Shown: positions 1 to 7,851, numbered from the stretch's first letter. The stretch is DNA of 64,000 bases from an uncultured Bacilli bacterium (GCA_910584165.1 CAJTZU010000002.1:274076-338075); one strand, 5' to 3'. The notes: generated by a model from the sequence alone, not told the origin. Numbers and translations are program-made.

Positions 1-179
1 CACTACTTGCTTCACTTCCAATTCTATTTAGTAAGTTCTCAACATTACAAACAAGTGTTACCTTAAGTGGTACTGGACTATTAATTGTTGTTGGAGTTGC
101 ACTTGAAACTTATAAACAATTAGAAAGTCAATTGGTTAGTAGAACCTATACAAAAGGAAGAAAAGGGAGAAGAAGATAA
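1..179 (+). CDS. secY: SecY translocase, C-terminal end (partial)
   Basis: The frame ending in TAA at 177-179 is open to the window edge and encodes about 58 residues: a last hydrophobic helix (GTGLLIVVGVALETYKQLES) followed by a basic tail ending KGRKGRRR. This helix and basic C-terminus are typical of SecY, the channel subunit of the Sec translocon in the cytoplasmic membrane. The position directly before adk fits the conserved secY-adk-map order. The stop overlaps the adk start (TAATG), so the two are translationally coupled. The 5' part lies outside the window. Confidence 0.9.
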   Translation, partial: LLASLPILFSKFSTLQTSVTLSGTGLLIVVGVALETYKQLESQLVSRTYTKGRKGRRR

Positions 180-832
180 TGAAGAGTATAATATTTATTG
201 CCCCACCAGCAGCTGGTAAGGGGACACATTCTACGTTGATAGAAGAGAAGTATGGAATTCCTCATATTTCTACTGGAGATTTACTTAGAAGTGCAAAAAA
301 AGCTAATGATGAGCGTGCAAAATTAATTTCAGATTTAATTGAGCAAGGACGACTTGTTCCAGATGAAATAGTTTTAGAATTATTAAAAGAAAGATTAGCG
401 CAAGAGGATTGCCAAAATGGTTACATTTTAGATGGTTTTCCAAGGAATGTATCACAGGCTGAAGCTTATGAACAAATTCTTTCAGAAATCAATATGCCTC
501 TTGGAAATGTTATACTATTAGAGCTTGATAAAGAAATTGCTAAAAAAAGAATTACAGGACGTCTTACTTGTCCAACTTGTGGAGCAATTTATAATAGCGA
601 AGCAGAAGAATTGAAGCCAAAAGTAGATGGCTATTGTGACAATTGCCATGTAGAATTACACCATCGCTCTGATGATACTGCAGAAACTTATGATGTAAGA
701 TATGATACTTATATGAAAGAGACTGCTCCTTTAATTAACTACTATGATGAAAAAGGGGTATTGTTTAGAATCGATAGTAGTGTAGGCAAAGTTGGTACCT
801 TTAAAGAAATCGAAAAAATCATAGGTGAATAA
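179..832 (+). CDS. adk: Adenylate kinase
   Basis: Adenylate kinase interconverts ATP + AMP and 2 ADP in the cytoplasm. The 217 residues match the usual long-form length. The P-loop lies at residues 8-16 (APPAAGKGT), the AMP-binding DGFPRN motif near 87, and a LID with a four-cysteine zinc site (CPTC ... CDNC) near 130-155, typical of Gram-positive enzymes. Oddity: the first glycine of the P-loop (GxPGAGKGT in most Adk) is alanine here and the next P-loop glycine is also alanine; the GKGT core is intact, so activity is still expected. The start overlaps the secY stop by one base. Confidence 0.95.
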   Translation: MKSIIFIAPPAAGKGTHSTLIEEKYGIPHISTGDLLRSAKKANDERAKLISDLIEQGRLVPDEIVLELLKERLAQEDCQNGYILDGFPRNVSQAEAYEQILSEINMPLGNVILLELDKEIAKKRITGRLTCPTCGAIYNSEAEELKPKVDGYCDNCHVELHHRSDDTAETYDVRYDTYMKETAPLINYYDEKGVLFRIDSSVGKVGTFKEIEKIIGE

Positions 833-834
833 TC

Positions 835-1581
835 GTGATTAATATAAAAACAGAACGCGAAATTGAACTTTTAAAGATTGCTGGAGAGATAGTAGGGGAT
901 ACTCATAAATATTTAATTCCCTACTTAAAACCTGGCATAACAACAAAAAAAATAGATACCCTTGCTAGAGATTATATTATTAGTAGGGGAGCTACTCCTT
1001 CTTGTTATCATTATGAAGGCTATCCTGCCAATATTTGTATTTCTATTAATGAGGAAGTAGTGCATGGAATTGCTAGTAATCGTAAATTAAAAGATGGAGA
1101 CATTGTAACTCTAGATATCTGTGCTTGTTATAAAGGATATCATGGAGATTCTGCCTGGAGCTATGCAGTTGGAAATATTAGTGAAGAGAAAAAGTATCTT
1201 TTAGAACATACTGAAAAAGCTTTATATAAAGGTTTGGAAGTTATTAAAGAAGGTACACATGTGGGCGATATTGGATATGCAGTAGAAACTTATGCGTTGG
1301 AACACAACTTAGGGGTTGTAAAAGAACTTGTGGGGCATGGAGTAGGAAATCACTTACACGAGGATCCAGAAGTTCCAAACTATGGACATAAGAATACTGG
1401 ACCAATACTGAAAGCAGGAATGGTAATTGCTGTAGAACCTATGTTAAATTTAGGTACTGCAGATATCTATTTATTAGATGATGATTGGACCGTAATTACT
1501 GCTGATGGCGAACCATCTGCTCACTTTGAACATACAGTATTAATCACAAAAGAAGGATATACGATATTGACGAAGAGGTGA
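835..1581 (+). CDS. map: Methionine aminopeptidase, type I
   Basis: Removes the N-terminal methionine from nascent proteins. The 248 residues form an M24 'pita-bread' fold; the five metal ligands are visible as the Asp pair (TLDIC and HGDSAW), the His in GHGVGNHLHEDP, Glu in AVEPML and Glu in FEHTV. It starts with GTG two bases after the adk stop and ends in TGA (followed by TAA), which shows that TGA is a stop codon in this organism. Location between adk and infA is the standard Firmicute order. Confidence 0.95.
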   Translation: MINIKTEREIELLKIAGEIVGDTHKYLIPYLKPGITTKKIDTLARDYIISRGATPSCYHYEGYPANICISINEEVVHGIASNRKLKDGDIVTLDICACYKGYHGDSAWSYAVGNISEEKKYLLEHTEKALYKGLEVIKEGTHVGDIGYAVETYALEHNLGVVKELVGHGVGNHLHEDPEVPNYGHKNTGPILKAGMVIAVEPMLNLGTADIYLLDDDWTVITADGEPSAHFEHTVLITKEGYTILTKR

Positions 1582-1585
1582 TAAA

Positions 1586-1801
1586 ATGGCGAAGCAAGAT
1601 GTTATCGAAATGGAAGGTAAAGTGTTAGAAGTATTACCTGGCTACAATTTTAAAGTAGAGTTAACGAATAAACATGTTATTACGGCACATGTATCAGGTA
1701 AAATGCGAATGAATATGATTCGTATTTTAGCTGGAGATACAGTAACGGTTGAACTTTCAACCTACGATTTATCACATGGTCGTATAATTTATCGAAAGTA
1801 G
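1586..1801 (+). CDS. infA: Translation initiation factor IF-1
   Basis: Seventy-one residues of the single OB-fold IF-1 family (MAKQDVIEMEGKVLEVLPG ... HVSGKMRMNMIRILAGDTV). IF-1 binds the A site of the 30S subunit during initiation. The SD-like GAGGTGATAA overlaps the end of map, so translation is likely coupled. Length and operon position are canonical. Confidence 0.97.
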   Translation: MAKQDVIEMEGKVLEVLPGYNFKVELTNKHVITAHVSGKMRMNMIRILAGDTVTVELSTYDLSHGRIIYRK

Positions 1802-1811
1802 GAGGGATTTT

Positions 1812-1925
1812 ATGAAAGTTAGAGCATCAGTAAAACCAATGTGTGAAAAATGTAAAGTTATTAAACGTAAGGGTCGTGTTATGGTAGTTTGTACAAACCC
1901 AAAACATAAACAAAGACAAGGTTAA
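1812..1925 (+). CDS. rpmJ: Ribosomal protein L36 (bL36)
   Basis: A 37-residue gene starting MKVRASVKPMCEKCKVIKRK and ending NPKHKQRQG. The zinc-ribbon ligands CEKC, a third Cys (VVCTN) and a His (PKH) are all present, so this is the zinc-binding L36 form. The ATG is preceded by GGAGGG at 1801-1806. It sits between infA and rpsM, its normal place. Confidence 0.97.
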   Translation: MKVRASVKPMCEKCKVIKRKGRVMVVCTNPKHKQRQG

Positions 1926-1940
1926 TATAGGAGGTGTTTT

Positions 1941-2306
1941 ATGGCACGTATTAAAGGTGTAGATATACCAAATAATAAAAGAATCGAAATCGCATTAACT
2001 TACATCTATGGAATTGGAAGAAGTTTATCTAACCAAATTTTAAAAGATGCGAAAGTTGATATCAATAAAAGAGCTGGAGAGCTTTCACTTGATGAATTAA
2101 ATGCTATTCGTGACGAAGTTAATAAATATACTACAGAAGGTGATTTACGTCGTGAAGTTAATATGAATATTAAAACAAAGATGGAAATCAATTCTTACCA
2201 AGGAACTCGTCATAAAAGAGGTTTACCAGTAAGAGGACAAAGAACAAATAGAAATGCTCGTACTCGTAAAGGTAAAGGAAAAGTAGTTGCTAATAAGAAG
2301 AAATAG
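1941..2306 (+). CDS. rpsM: Ribosomal protein S13 (uS13)
   Basis: 121 residues beginning MARIKGVDIPNNKRIEIAL, with the helix-two-turn-helix region and the basic C-terminal tail (RHKRGLPVRGQRTNRNART ...) that reaches the decoding site and tRNA. The start is preceded by GGAGGTG. Part of the alpha operon segment; ordinary. Confidence 0.98.
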   Translation: MARIKGVDIPNNKRIEIALTYIYGIGRSLSNQILKDAKVDINKRAGELSLDELNAIRDEVNKYTTEGDLRREVNMNIKTKMEINSYQGTRHKRGLPVRGQRTNRNARTRKGKGKVVANKKK

Positions 2307-2330
2307 TGGTAACTAAAAGGAGGTTATAAT

Positions 2331-2714
2331 ATGGCATATAAAGCAAGAAAAAGAAAAGTTAAAAAGTCTGTACCAGAAGGTAGAGCTTATATCCATTCAA
2401 CATTCAACAATACAATTGTAACCATCACTGATAATGAAGGTAATGCAATTAGTTGGGCTTCTGCAGGAACTTTAGGATTTAAAGGTTCTAAAAAGTCAAC
2501 TCCATTTGCTGCCGGTATGTCAGCTGAAGCAACTGGTAAAGCAGCTTATGATATGGGAATGAGAAAAGTTGAAGTATATGTTAAAGGGTTAGGATCAGGA
2601 AGAGAAACAGCAATTCGTTCACTTCAAACAGCAGGGTTAGAGATTACATCTATAACTGATGTTACACCTATACCACATAATGGATGTCGTCCACCAAAAC
2701 GTCCACGTGGATAA
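2331..2714 (+). CDS. rpsK: Ribosomal protein S11 (uS11)
   Basis: 127 residues with the S11 signatures AYIHSTFNNTIVTITD and the C-terminal DVTPIPHNGCRPPKRPRG. It lies on the 30S platform near the 3' end of 16S rRNA. AGGAGG precedes the ATG. Canonical length and position. Confidence 0.98.
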   Translation: MAYKARKRKVKKSVPEGRAYIHSTFNNTIVTITDNEGNAISWASAGTLGFKGSKKSTPFAAGMSAEATGKAAYDMGMRKVEVYVKGLGSGRETAIRSLQTAGLEITSITDVTPIPHNGCRPPKRPRG

Positions 2715-2735
2715 TATAAGAAAAGGAGTGGGGAA

Positions 2736-3686
2736 ATGTTAAATTTTGAAAAACCAACATATAAAATTACAGAATATGTTGAAAATAAAAATTATGGTAA
2801 ATTTGAATTAGAACCTTTAGAGAGAGGTTTTGGAACAACACTAGGTAACGCTCTTAGAAGAATTATGTTATCAAGTATGCCTGGTAGTGCAATTGTAGCT
2901 GTAAAAATTGATGGAGTTATGCATGAATTCCAAACAATGGATGGTATTGTAGAAGATGTTACAACAATTATTTTAAATTTAAAAAATGTTGTTGTAAAAA
3001 ATAACTCATCAGAAGTACAAATTATTAAATTATTCTCTGATAAAGAGGGTGTTGTAACAGCTGCTGATATCGAAACCAATAGTGAAGTAGAAATTATTTC
3101 TAAAGATCAAGAAATTGCAACTATTGCAAAAGGTGGTAAACTTGATATGGAATTAATGATTGCTAATGGAAGAGGATATGTTCCATCTACTGAAAACAAA
3201 TCATTTGTTGATAATGAGAAAAAAGGTTTTATTCCAATTGATGCGCTTTACTCACCTATTGAAAGAGTTAGTTATGAAACAGAGAGTGCCCGTGTAGGAC
3301 AAGATGCTAACTATGATAAATTAATCATGGAAGTATTTACAAATGGTTCTATTCGTCCTGAAGAGGCAATGGCACTTGCTGCTAAAATCATGATTGAACA
3401 TTTAAACATTGTCACTAACTTAAGTGAAATTGCAGATATTACAGGAATCATGAATGCTAAACAAGAAGATAGTAAATTAAAGAAATTAGAAACATCAATC
3501 GATGATTTAGATTTCTCTGTAAGAGCTTATAACTGTTTAAAAAGAGCTGGTGTTAATACACTAGGAGATTTAACTTCTAAATCAGAATTAGAAATGATGA
3601 AGATTCGTAATTTAGGTAAAAAGTCTTTAAAAGAAGTAATCGATAAGATTAAAGAAATGGGACTTAAATTCCGTGAAGACGATTAG
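2736..3686 (+). CDS. rpoA: RNA polymerase alpha subunit
   Basis: 316 residues. The N-terminal assembly domain (about 1-230) carries the conserved GFGTTLGNALRRIMLSSMPG stretch; the C-terminal domain (about 250-312) carries the helix-hairpin-helix LSVRAYNCLKRAG-like and LGKKSLKEV motifs that contact UP elements and activators. AAAGGAGTGGGG precedes the ATG. Normal position between rpsK and rplQ. Confidence 0.98.
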   Translation: MLNFEKPTYKITEYVENKNYGKFELEPLERGFGTTLGNALRRIMLSSMPGSAIVAVKIDGVMHEFQTMDGIVEDVTTIILNLKNVVVKNNSSEVQIIKLFSDKEGVVTAADIETNSEVEIISKDQEIATIAKGGKLDMELMIANGRGYVPSTENKSFVDNEKKGFIPIDALYSPIERVSYETESARVGQDANYDKLIMEVFTNGSIRPEEAMALAAKIMIEHLNIVTNLSEIADITGIMNAKQEDSKLKKLETSIDDLDFSVRAYNCLKRAGVNTLGDLTSKSELEMMKIRNLGKKSLKEVIDKIKEMGLKFREDD

Positions 3687-3703
3687 TAGTTAGGAGGATA
3701 TTT

Positions 3704-4060
3704 ATGGCTTATAGAAAATTAGGACGTACAAATAAACACAGAAGAAGTATGCTTGCTAACCTAACTAGAGATGTTATCATGAAAGAAAGAATCGAAACAA
3801 CAGAAACAAGAGCTAAAGAAGTTCGTAAATTTGTTGATAAGATGATTACTTATGGTAAAGATGGTTCTTTAGTAGCAAGAAGAAAAGCATTAGCTTTCTT
3901 ACATAATGATACAGAAGCTGTTAAGAAGGTATTTGATGATTTAGCACCACGTTATGCTAAACGTAATGGTGGTTATACAAGAATTTTAAAATTAAATGAA
4001 CGTCGTGGAGATGACGCTTTAGAAGTAATTTTAGAGTTAGTAGAAGGAGATGCAAAATAA
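3704..4060 (+). CDS. rplQ: Ribosomal protein L17 (bL17)
   Basis: 118 residues starting MAYRKLGRTNKHRRSMLANL, the L17 signature, and ending VILELVEGDAK. It is the last gene of the ribosomal run; a terminator hairpin overlaps its stop codon. In Bacillus the cbiO-ecfT-truA-rplM-rpsI genes follow, but here unrelated genes do and rplM-rpsI lie about 20 kb away. Confidence 0.98.
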   Translation: MAYRKLGRTNKHRRSMLANLTRDVIMKERIETTETRAKEVRKFVDKMITYGKDGSLVARRKALAFLHNDTEAVKKVFDDLAPRYAKRNGGYTRILKLNERRGDDALEVILELVEGDAK

Positions 4061-4072
4061 GCATCTTTTTTT
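4049..4072 (+). terminator. Terminator of the ribosomal operon
   Basis: GATGC (4049-4053) pairs with GCATC (4061-4065), followed by seven T. The stem starts inside the last codons of rplQ. The short stem makes it a modest but well-placed intrinsic terminator. Confidence 0.7.
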
Positions 4073-4138
4073 ATGCTTGAGTGTTTATAAAAGTAGAAAT
4101 TAATGTTATAATGAACCTTAATGAATAGTAAATTATTG

Positions 4139-4186
4139 ACAAGATAGAGACTATTGATTACTTAACCATTACAATAATTATCTTGT
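4139..4186. repeat. 8-bp inverted repeat overlapping the promoter spacer
   Basis: ACAAGATA at 4139-4146 is the exact reverse complement of TATCTTGT at 4179-4186. The right arm lies within the spacer of the promoter at 4169-4197. It could be an operator dyad or a chance match in AT-rich DNA. Confidence 0.4.
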
Positions 4187-4197
4187 TATGATATAAT
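4169..4197 (+). promoter_or_regulatory. Sigma-A-type promoter for the GlmU-like/agr genes
   Basis: TTACAA (4169-4174), 17-base spacer, perfect TATAAT (4192-4197), with the GGAGG ribosome site 15 bases further on. No other promoter is obvious before the next two genes, so it may drive all three. Confidence 0.6.
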
Positions 4198-4223
4198 GGT
4201 AATGTCAAAATAGGAGGATACTT

Positions 4224-4817
4224 ATGATTCAGTTAATAGACCCTAAAAATACATATATAGATGATATAGTAAAAATAGGAGAAAATTGTGTTATACATCC
4301 AAATGTTATGATAAAAGGAAATACTGTTATTGGAGATAATACCATTATTTTTATGGGTTCTTATATTGAGGATTCTATAATTGGAAAAAATAATACTATT
4401 TATACTTCTTATATTATAAATAGTAAAATAGGAGATGAAAATATTATTGGTCCCTATGCACATATTCGTGCAGGAAATGATATTGCTAATCAAAATAAGA
4501 TAGGATCTTTTGTAGAACTAAAAAATAATACGATTAAGGATAATGTAAAAATACCTCATTTAAGTTATGTTGGTGATACTTCTATTGATAGTCATGTCAA
4601 TATTGGTGCTGGTGTAAAAATTGCAAATTATGACGGAAAAGAGAAGTATAAAACAACTATTCAGGAGAATGTTTTTGTGGGGTGTAATTCTGTGTTAGTT
4701 GCTCCTGTAACTTTATATCATGGAAGTTATGTGGCTGCAGGTTCTGTTATAACAAACGATGTTCCAGTCAATTCATTAGCGATAGCAAGAGAGAGGCAAA
4801 TTAATAAAAATAAATAA
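4224..4817 (+). CDS. Stand-alone GlmU-type acetyltransferase domain
   Basis: 197 residues of left-handed beta-helix hexapeptide repeats that align with only the C-terminal half of bifunctional GlmU (glucosamine-1-phosphate N-acetyltransferase, a step toward UDP-GlcNAc). Acetyltransferase landmarks are present: HIRAG, FVELK, the catalytic His in KIPHLSYVGD, NIGAG, NYDG, CNSVLVAPVT, AAGSVITNDV and LAIARERQ. The N-terminal uridyltransferase domain (LAAGxGTRM) is absent, and the gene has its own RBS at a natural domain boundary, so this is not a visible truncation. The partner uridyltransferase would have to be encoded elsewhere. Only 33 bp separate it from the agrA-like gene, suggesting co-transcription. 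Confidence 0.8.
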   Translation: MIQLIDPKNTYIDDIVKIGENCVIHPNVMIKGNTVIGDNTIIFMGSYIEDSIIGKNNTIYTSYIINSKIGDENIIGPYAHIRAGNDIANQNKIGSFVELKNNTIKDNVKIPHLSYVGDTSIDSHVNIGAGVKIANYDGKEKYKTTIQENVFVGCNSVLVAPVTLYHGSYVAAGSVITNDVPVNSLAIARERQINKNK

Positions 4818-4850
4818 TTTGCTTTTTTATTTGAGTTAGGAGGATAAAAA

Positions 4851-5552
4851 GTGATAGAAGCTATAATTTGTGATGACGATAAATGTTGTAGATGCAGTGT
4901 AGTGGAAATAGTAAAGAATTTCTTTAATAAACAAAAGAAAACAGTTAAGATAAAAGAATATTCAGATTATGATGATAACTTTATTAAAGATATTGTTCCT
5001 GGTAATAGAAAAATTTATATTTTAGACATTGAAACACCAAGTAGATCTGGAATAGATATAGCAAGAATTATTAGAAAAAGAGATGTCGAAAGTATCATTA
5101 TTTTTATTACTGGATATGAAGAATTTGGAAAATTAGTTTTAACAAAAAATATTATGTGTTTATCATTTATTAATAAATTTGAAAATTTAAAAGAGAATTT
5201 GATAGAATCTTTAACAGAAGCAATGCATTTCTTTGAAACTAATAAAGTATTAAGAATTACAGATAATGGAGTTACTTATAATATTCGCCAAAACAGTGTT
5301 TTATATTTAACAAGAGATAGTTTAGATAGAAGAACTATCGTAATGTGTGACAAGACAGAATATAAATTTAAAATGAGTTTAATGGAAGTAAAGAAAATAT
5401 TTGGAGATGCCTTTGTTCAAACACATAGAAGTTGTTTTGTTAATGAGCAAAGAATTGATAATATTGACCATAAAAATAAAACAATAAAATTTGATAATGG
5501 ATTAACCATAGATTTATTATCAGATACTTATAGAAAGGAATTGATGAGATGA
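4851..5552 (+). CDS. LytTR response regulator, AgrA-like
   Basis: 233 residues: a receiver domain (about 1-125) with acidic pocket CDDD at 7-10 and probable phosphoacceptor Asp59 (YILDIE), then a LytTR DNA-binding domain (about 130-230) with the diagnostic THRSCFVNEQRIDNID stretch. Starts at GTG with AGGAGG upstream. The stop overlaps the sensor-kinase start (ATGA), the usual arrangement of AgrA/ComE-type regulators with their kinases. Together with the agrB and agrD genes downstream on the other strand it forms a complete peptide quorum-sensing circuit. The AgrA role is inferred from domain order and neighbours. Confidence 0.88.
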   Translation: MIEAIICDDDKCCRCSVVEIVKNFFNKQKKTVKIKEYSDYDDNFIKDIVPGNRKIYILDIETPSRSGIDIARIIRKRDVESIIIFITGYEEFGKLVLTKNIMCLSFINKFENLKENLIESLTEAMHFFETNKVLRITDNGVTYNIRQNSVLYLTRDSLDRRTIVMCDKTEYKFKMSLMEVKKIFGDAFVQTHRSCFVNEQRIDNIDHKNKTIKFDNGLTIDLLSDTYRKELMR

Positions 5553-6844
5553 AGTATTTAGGTTCTTTTTTTGTTACTCATTTTTTCTTTACTTATGCGA
5601 TGATAAAGTTATCCGGAAAATCTTTAGACTGCAGTAAGAAAAAATTTATAATGTTTTTTTTCATTATATATCTCCTTTTAATTTTAAATTTTGAATATAG
5701 TAGTCCAACTTTTAGAGTAATAGTAAATATTTTGATATATATTTTTTATGCTTATAAAACATTTAATGGCAAAATTAAGGATTCAATAATTTTAGGATTA
5801 TTGACCATAGTTATGGGAAGCTTTTCAGAATTTATTTATGTATTATTGACTTACCCATTATTCCAGTATAATACGGTTTTAGAAGAGAATATAACTATGT
5901 CTTTTATAAATAATTTAGGAGTAGGAATAATTTTAATAGGGATTTGTTCTTTAAAATTTATAAAAAAACTTTATGAAAAAATATTATATTCTATTAATAA
6001 AATAGATAATAAAAAAATTGTTATTTTTTCATTATTAATTGTTGTATTTTTTAATTTTGCTAGTTTAATATCGTATTGTGTATCTAAAGAATTATTAGAT
6101 AAATATTATTTAACTTTTATTGGGTACTTTTTATGTACTTTTAGTTCAATTATCATTTATTATTATTTTAAAACTCAAAATAAATATTTAGAAGTCTATG
6201 AAAAGTATAATATATCATTGGAAAGCATACGGCAGTTTGAAATAATTTCCCAAAAATTCCATATAGATTCTCATGAAAATAAGAATCAATTGCGTACAAT
6301 TCGAAATATGAGTAAAAATAAAAAAGTAGTTAGTTATATTGATGCTTTATTAAATGAAAATCCTACTGATGATGAACAATTATTTATGAAAACTTTGCAA
6401 ATTCCGTCAGGCGGGTTAAGAGGAATTATATATACTAAATTGTTAGAAATGAAAGAAAAAGGAATTATTTTTGAATTAAGTGTTGATAAAATGATAACAA
6501 ATGATTTAGCGCAAAAAATTGATGAATATACTTTAACAGACATTTGTAGAATTTTAGGAGTTTTTTTAGATAATTCTATTGAAAATGTGTTAAATCTTTC
6601 TGAACAGTATATTATGGTTGAAATGTATGCTGGAGAAGGAGAATTAAATATAGATATTACAAATAATTATGAAGGTTATGTGGATATTGAAAAAATTTCT
6701 AATCCAGGCGAAACAACAAAAGGTGACAATCATGGTTATGGATTAGCGTTAGTAGAAACTTTAGTTAAAAAAAACAAAAAGTTATTTCATGAAAGTGAAA
6801 TTGTTGAAAATAATTTTATACAGAAGTTAAAAATAAAAGTGTAG
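5549..6844 (+). CDS. AgrC-like GHKL sensor histidine kinase
   Basis: 431 residues. The first about 205 are strongly hydrophobic (some six membrane helices), as in AgrC sensors that bind cyclic peptides. The kinase part has an H-box with the AgrC-type HENKNQL motif (probable phospho-His242), an N-box LDNSIEN (Asn342) and a G-box HGYGLALVE near 397, placing it in the HPK10/GHKL family. It overlaps the regulator gene by 4 bp and converges on agrD. A bidirectional terminator spans its stop codon. Confidence 0.88.
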   Translation: MKYLGSFFVTHFFFTYAMIKLSGKSLDCSKKKFIMFFFIIYLLLILNFEYSSPTFRVIVNILIYIFYAYKTFNGKIKDSIILGLLTIVMGSFSEFIYVLLTYPLFQYNTVLEENITMSFINNLGVGIILIGICSLKFIKKLYEKILYSINKIDNKKIVIFSLLIVVFFNFASLISYCVSKELLDKYYLTFIGYFLCTFSSIIIYYYFKTQNKYLEVYEKYNISLESIRQFEIISQKFHIDSHENKNQLRTIRNMSKNKKVVSYIDALLNENPTDDEQLFMKTLQIPSGGLRGIIYTKLLEMKEKGIIFELSVDKMITNDLAQKIDEYTLTDICRILGVFLDNSIENVLNLSEQYIMVEMYAGEGELNIDITNNYEGYVDIEKISNPGETTKGDNHGYGLALVETLVKKNKKLFHESEIVENNFIQKLKIKV

Positions 6845-6864
6845 AATAATATTTCTACACTTTT
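6835..6864. terminator. Bidirectional terminator between agrC-like and agrD
   Basis: A perfect 12-bp inverted repeat: AAAAGTGTAGAA (6835-6846), six-base loop, TTCTACACTTTT (6853-6864). A-tract and T-tract on the two sides allow termination from both strands. It contains the agrC-like stop (6842-6844) and overlaps the agrD stop (6863-6865). Confidence 0.85.
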
Positions 6865-6988
6865 ATTTAATTAATGATTTTGGACATTCTGGTTCATCTA
6901 CAACAAATAATAACATACAACCAATTTCAGAAGTACTTGCAATAAAGGCTCCAAATTTTGCTAGTAATCCTGCTAAAAAGTTTAACAT
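6863..6988 (-). CDS. agrD: AgrD-like autoinducer propeptide
   Basis: A 41-residue gene on the minus strand. It has an amphipathic N-terminal part (MLNFLAGLLAKFGAFIAS), then Cys24 followed by MLLF, then an acidic/proline tail (VVDEPECPKSLIK). This is the AgrD plan: N-terminal membrane helix, a Cys plus four hydrophobic residues that would close a thiolactone ring (predicted CMLLF, residues 24-28), and a charged C-terminal recognition tail with a late Pro. The start overlaps the agrB stop by seven bases (ATGTTAA), and AAAGGAG lies upstream inside agrB, so translation is coupled. The ring position and the N-terminal cut are inference; a second Cys at 35 lies in the tail. The mature signal cannot be fixed from sequence. 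Confidence 0.82.
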   Translation of the reverse strand: MLNFLAGLLAKFGAFIASTSEIGCMLLFVVDEPECPKSLIK

Positions 6989-7605
6989 ACAACTTCTCCT
7001 TTCTCATCTTTTAGGTAGTTTAAATAATTGTTATAAGGGAGTTTAAATATGCGATATGTTATAGGAGAAATCATAATATCTATTAATAAGATACTCATTA
7101 GAAAGCAATTAGCTAAAAAGTTATCTTTGATTGTAATAGATAAGATTGTATAAATAATTGCTGTTATTGTTGCAAGTATTTTATGTCTTAATCGTTTGCT
7201 TTTATTTATAATAGGTCTCTTTTTTGTATCTGCTGGACTGTTTTTGTAAACGAGGACAACCGCCATTCCTCCTAATAAAAATTTCATTAGAAATGGTATA
7301 GCCAATCTCATAGCTAGAATCGGAATCCCCAGAAAGGCTACAGAAGATGTGATTAGGCAAATCCAACTCTTCGTTGCATGTATACCATAAGCATTGTTCC
7401 GTAGGATTGCAAACATTATCAGGAAAATCACACACTCTTTTTGAATTCCTAGCAAATACGCTACAATTATTATTATGATTAGTTTCGTTATTGATAAATA
7501 AACACCTGCCAATCCATATTCTATTTGTTCTAATTCCACATCAGTTAAATGTGGTCTTTCTTTTCTTATAAGTTTCATACAACTGCCTATAAGAATATCT
7601 TTCAT
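6982..7605 (-). CDS. agrB: AgrB-like peptide-processing membrane protease
   Basis: 207 residues from the ATG at 7605, chosen because AAAGGAG lies nine bases upstream; an earlier in-frame ATG at 7641 lacks an RBS. AgrB is a membrane cysteine endopeptidase that cuts the C-terminal tail from AgrD and cyclises it. The catalytic pair is visible as His76 and Cys83 (GIHATKSWIC), the same seven-residue spacing as in Staphylococcus AgrB, with about six hydrophobic helices. It precedes agrD on the same strand, with overlapping ends, and faces the kinase/regulator pair in the opposite direction rather than forming one agrBDCA operon. Confidence 0.9.
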   Translation of the reverse strand: MKDILIGSCMKLIRKERPHLTDVELEQIEYGLAGVYLSITKLIIIIIVAYLLGIQKECVIFLIMFAILRNNAYGIHATKSWICLITSSVAFLGIPILAMRLAIPFLMKFLLGGMAVVLVYKNSPADTKKRPIINKSKRLRHKILATITAIIYTILSITIKDNFLANCFLMSILLIDIMISPITYRIFKLPYNNYLNYLKDEKGEVVC

Positions 7606-7631
7606 ACTACCTACTCCTTTATACGATAGCC

Positions 7632-7640
7632 ATTTTAGCA
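7632..7640 (-). promoter_or_regulatory. Possible extended -10 for agrBD
   Basis: On the minus strand the sequence reads TGC-TAAAAT, an extended -10 about 27 bases before the agrB start. No good -35 is seen, as expected for an extended -10 or for an activated promoter. Confidence 0.35.
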
Positions 7641-7682
7641 TGGATAATTTGAAATGAAAATAGGAAATGTTCCAAATGGCAT

Positions 7683-7738
7683 AAATCGTGTTCGAAATAC
7701 TAGATTGCCAATTTCAGACACGATTTTTGGTATTTCGA
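7683..7738. repeat. Two interleaved perfect 9-bp inverted repeats upstream of agrBD and csp
   Basis: AAATCGTGT (7683-7691) pairs with ACACGATTT (7718-7726), and the directly adjacent TCGAAATAC (7692-7700) pairs with GTATTTCGA (7730-7738). The order is A-B-A'-B', so the two pairings cross. The element lies about 45-100 bp upstream of the putative agrB -10 and about 105-165 bp upstream of the csp -10. Either a paired operator or alternating RNA hairpins could explain it. Confidence 0.7.
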
Positions 7739-7842
7739 GCATAAAGTATTCCCTTGAACTTCATTTTATGTTATGATGAGAACGTTCTGCTAAAGATGTC
7801 GAAATTTGCAGTTTGAATTTTGTGTTTTCTACAGAATGAGTA

Positions 7843-7851
7843 TGTTATAAT
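7843..7851 (+). promoter_or_regulatory. Extended -10 promoter of the cold-shock gene
   Basis: TGT followed by perfect TATAAT (7846-7851), with no convincing -35. The transcript would have a short leader of about 27 bases containing GAAGGGAG before the GTG start. Confidence 0.55.

Noticed and set aside
7683..7738. A stable H-type pseudoknot in the agr-csp spacer
   Set aside because: The two 9-bp helices would have no bases in the first loop and three in the last, too short to cross helices of that length. Only alternative pairings or DNA dyads are reasonable.
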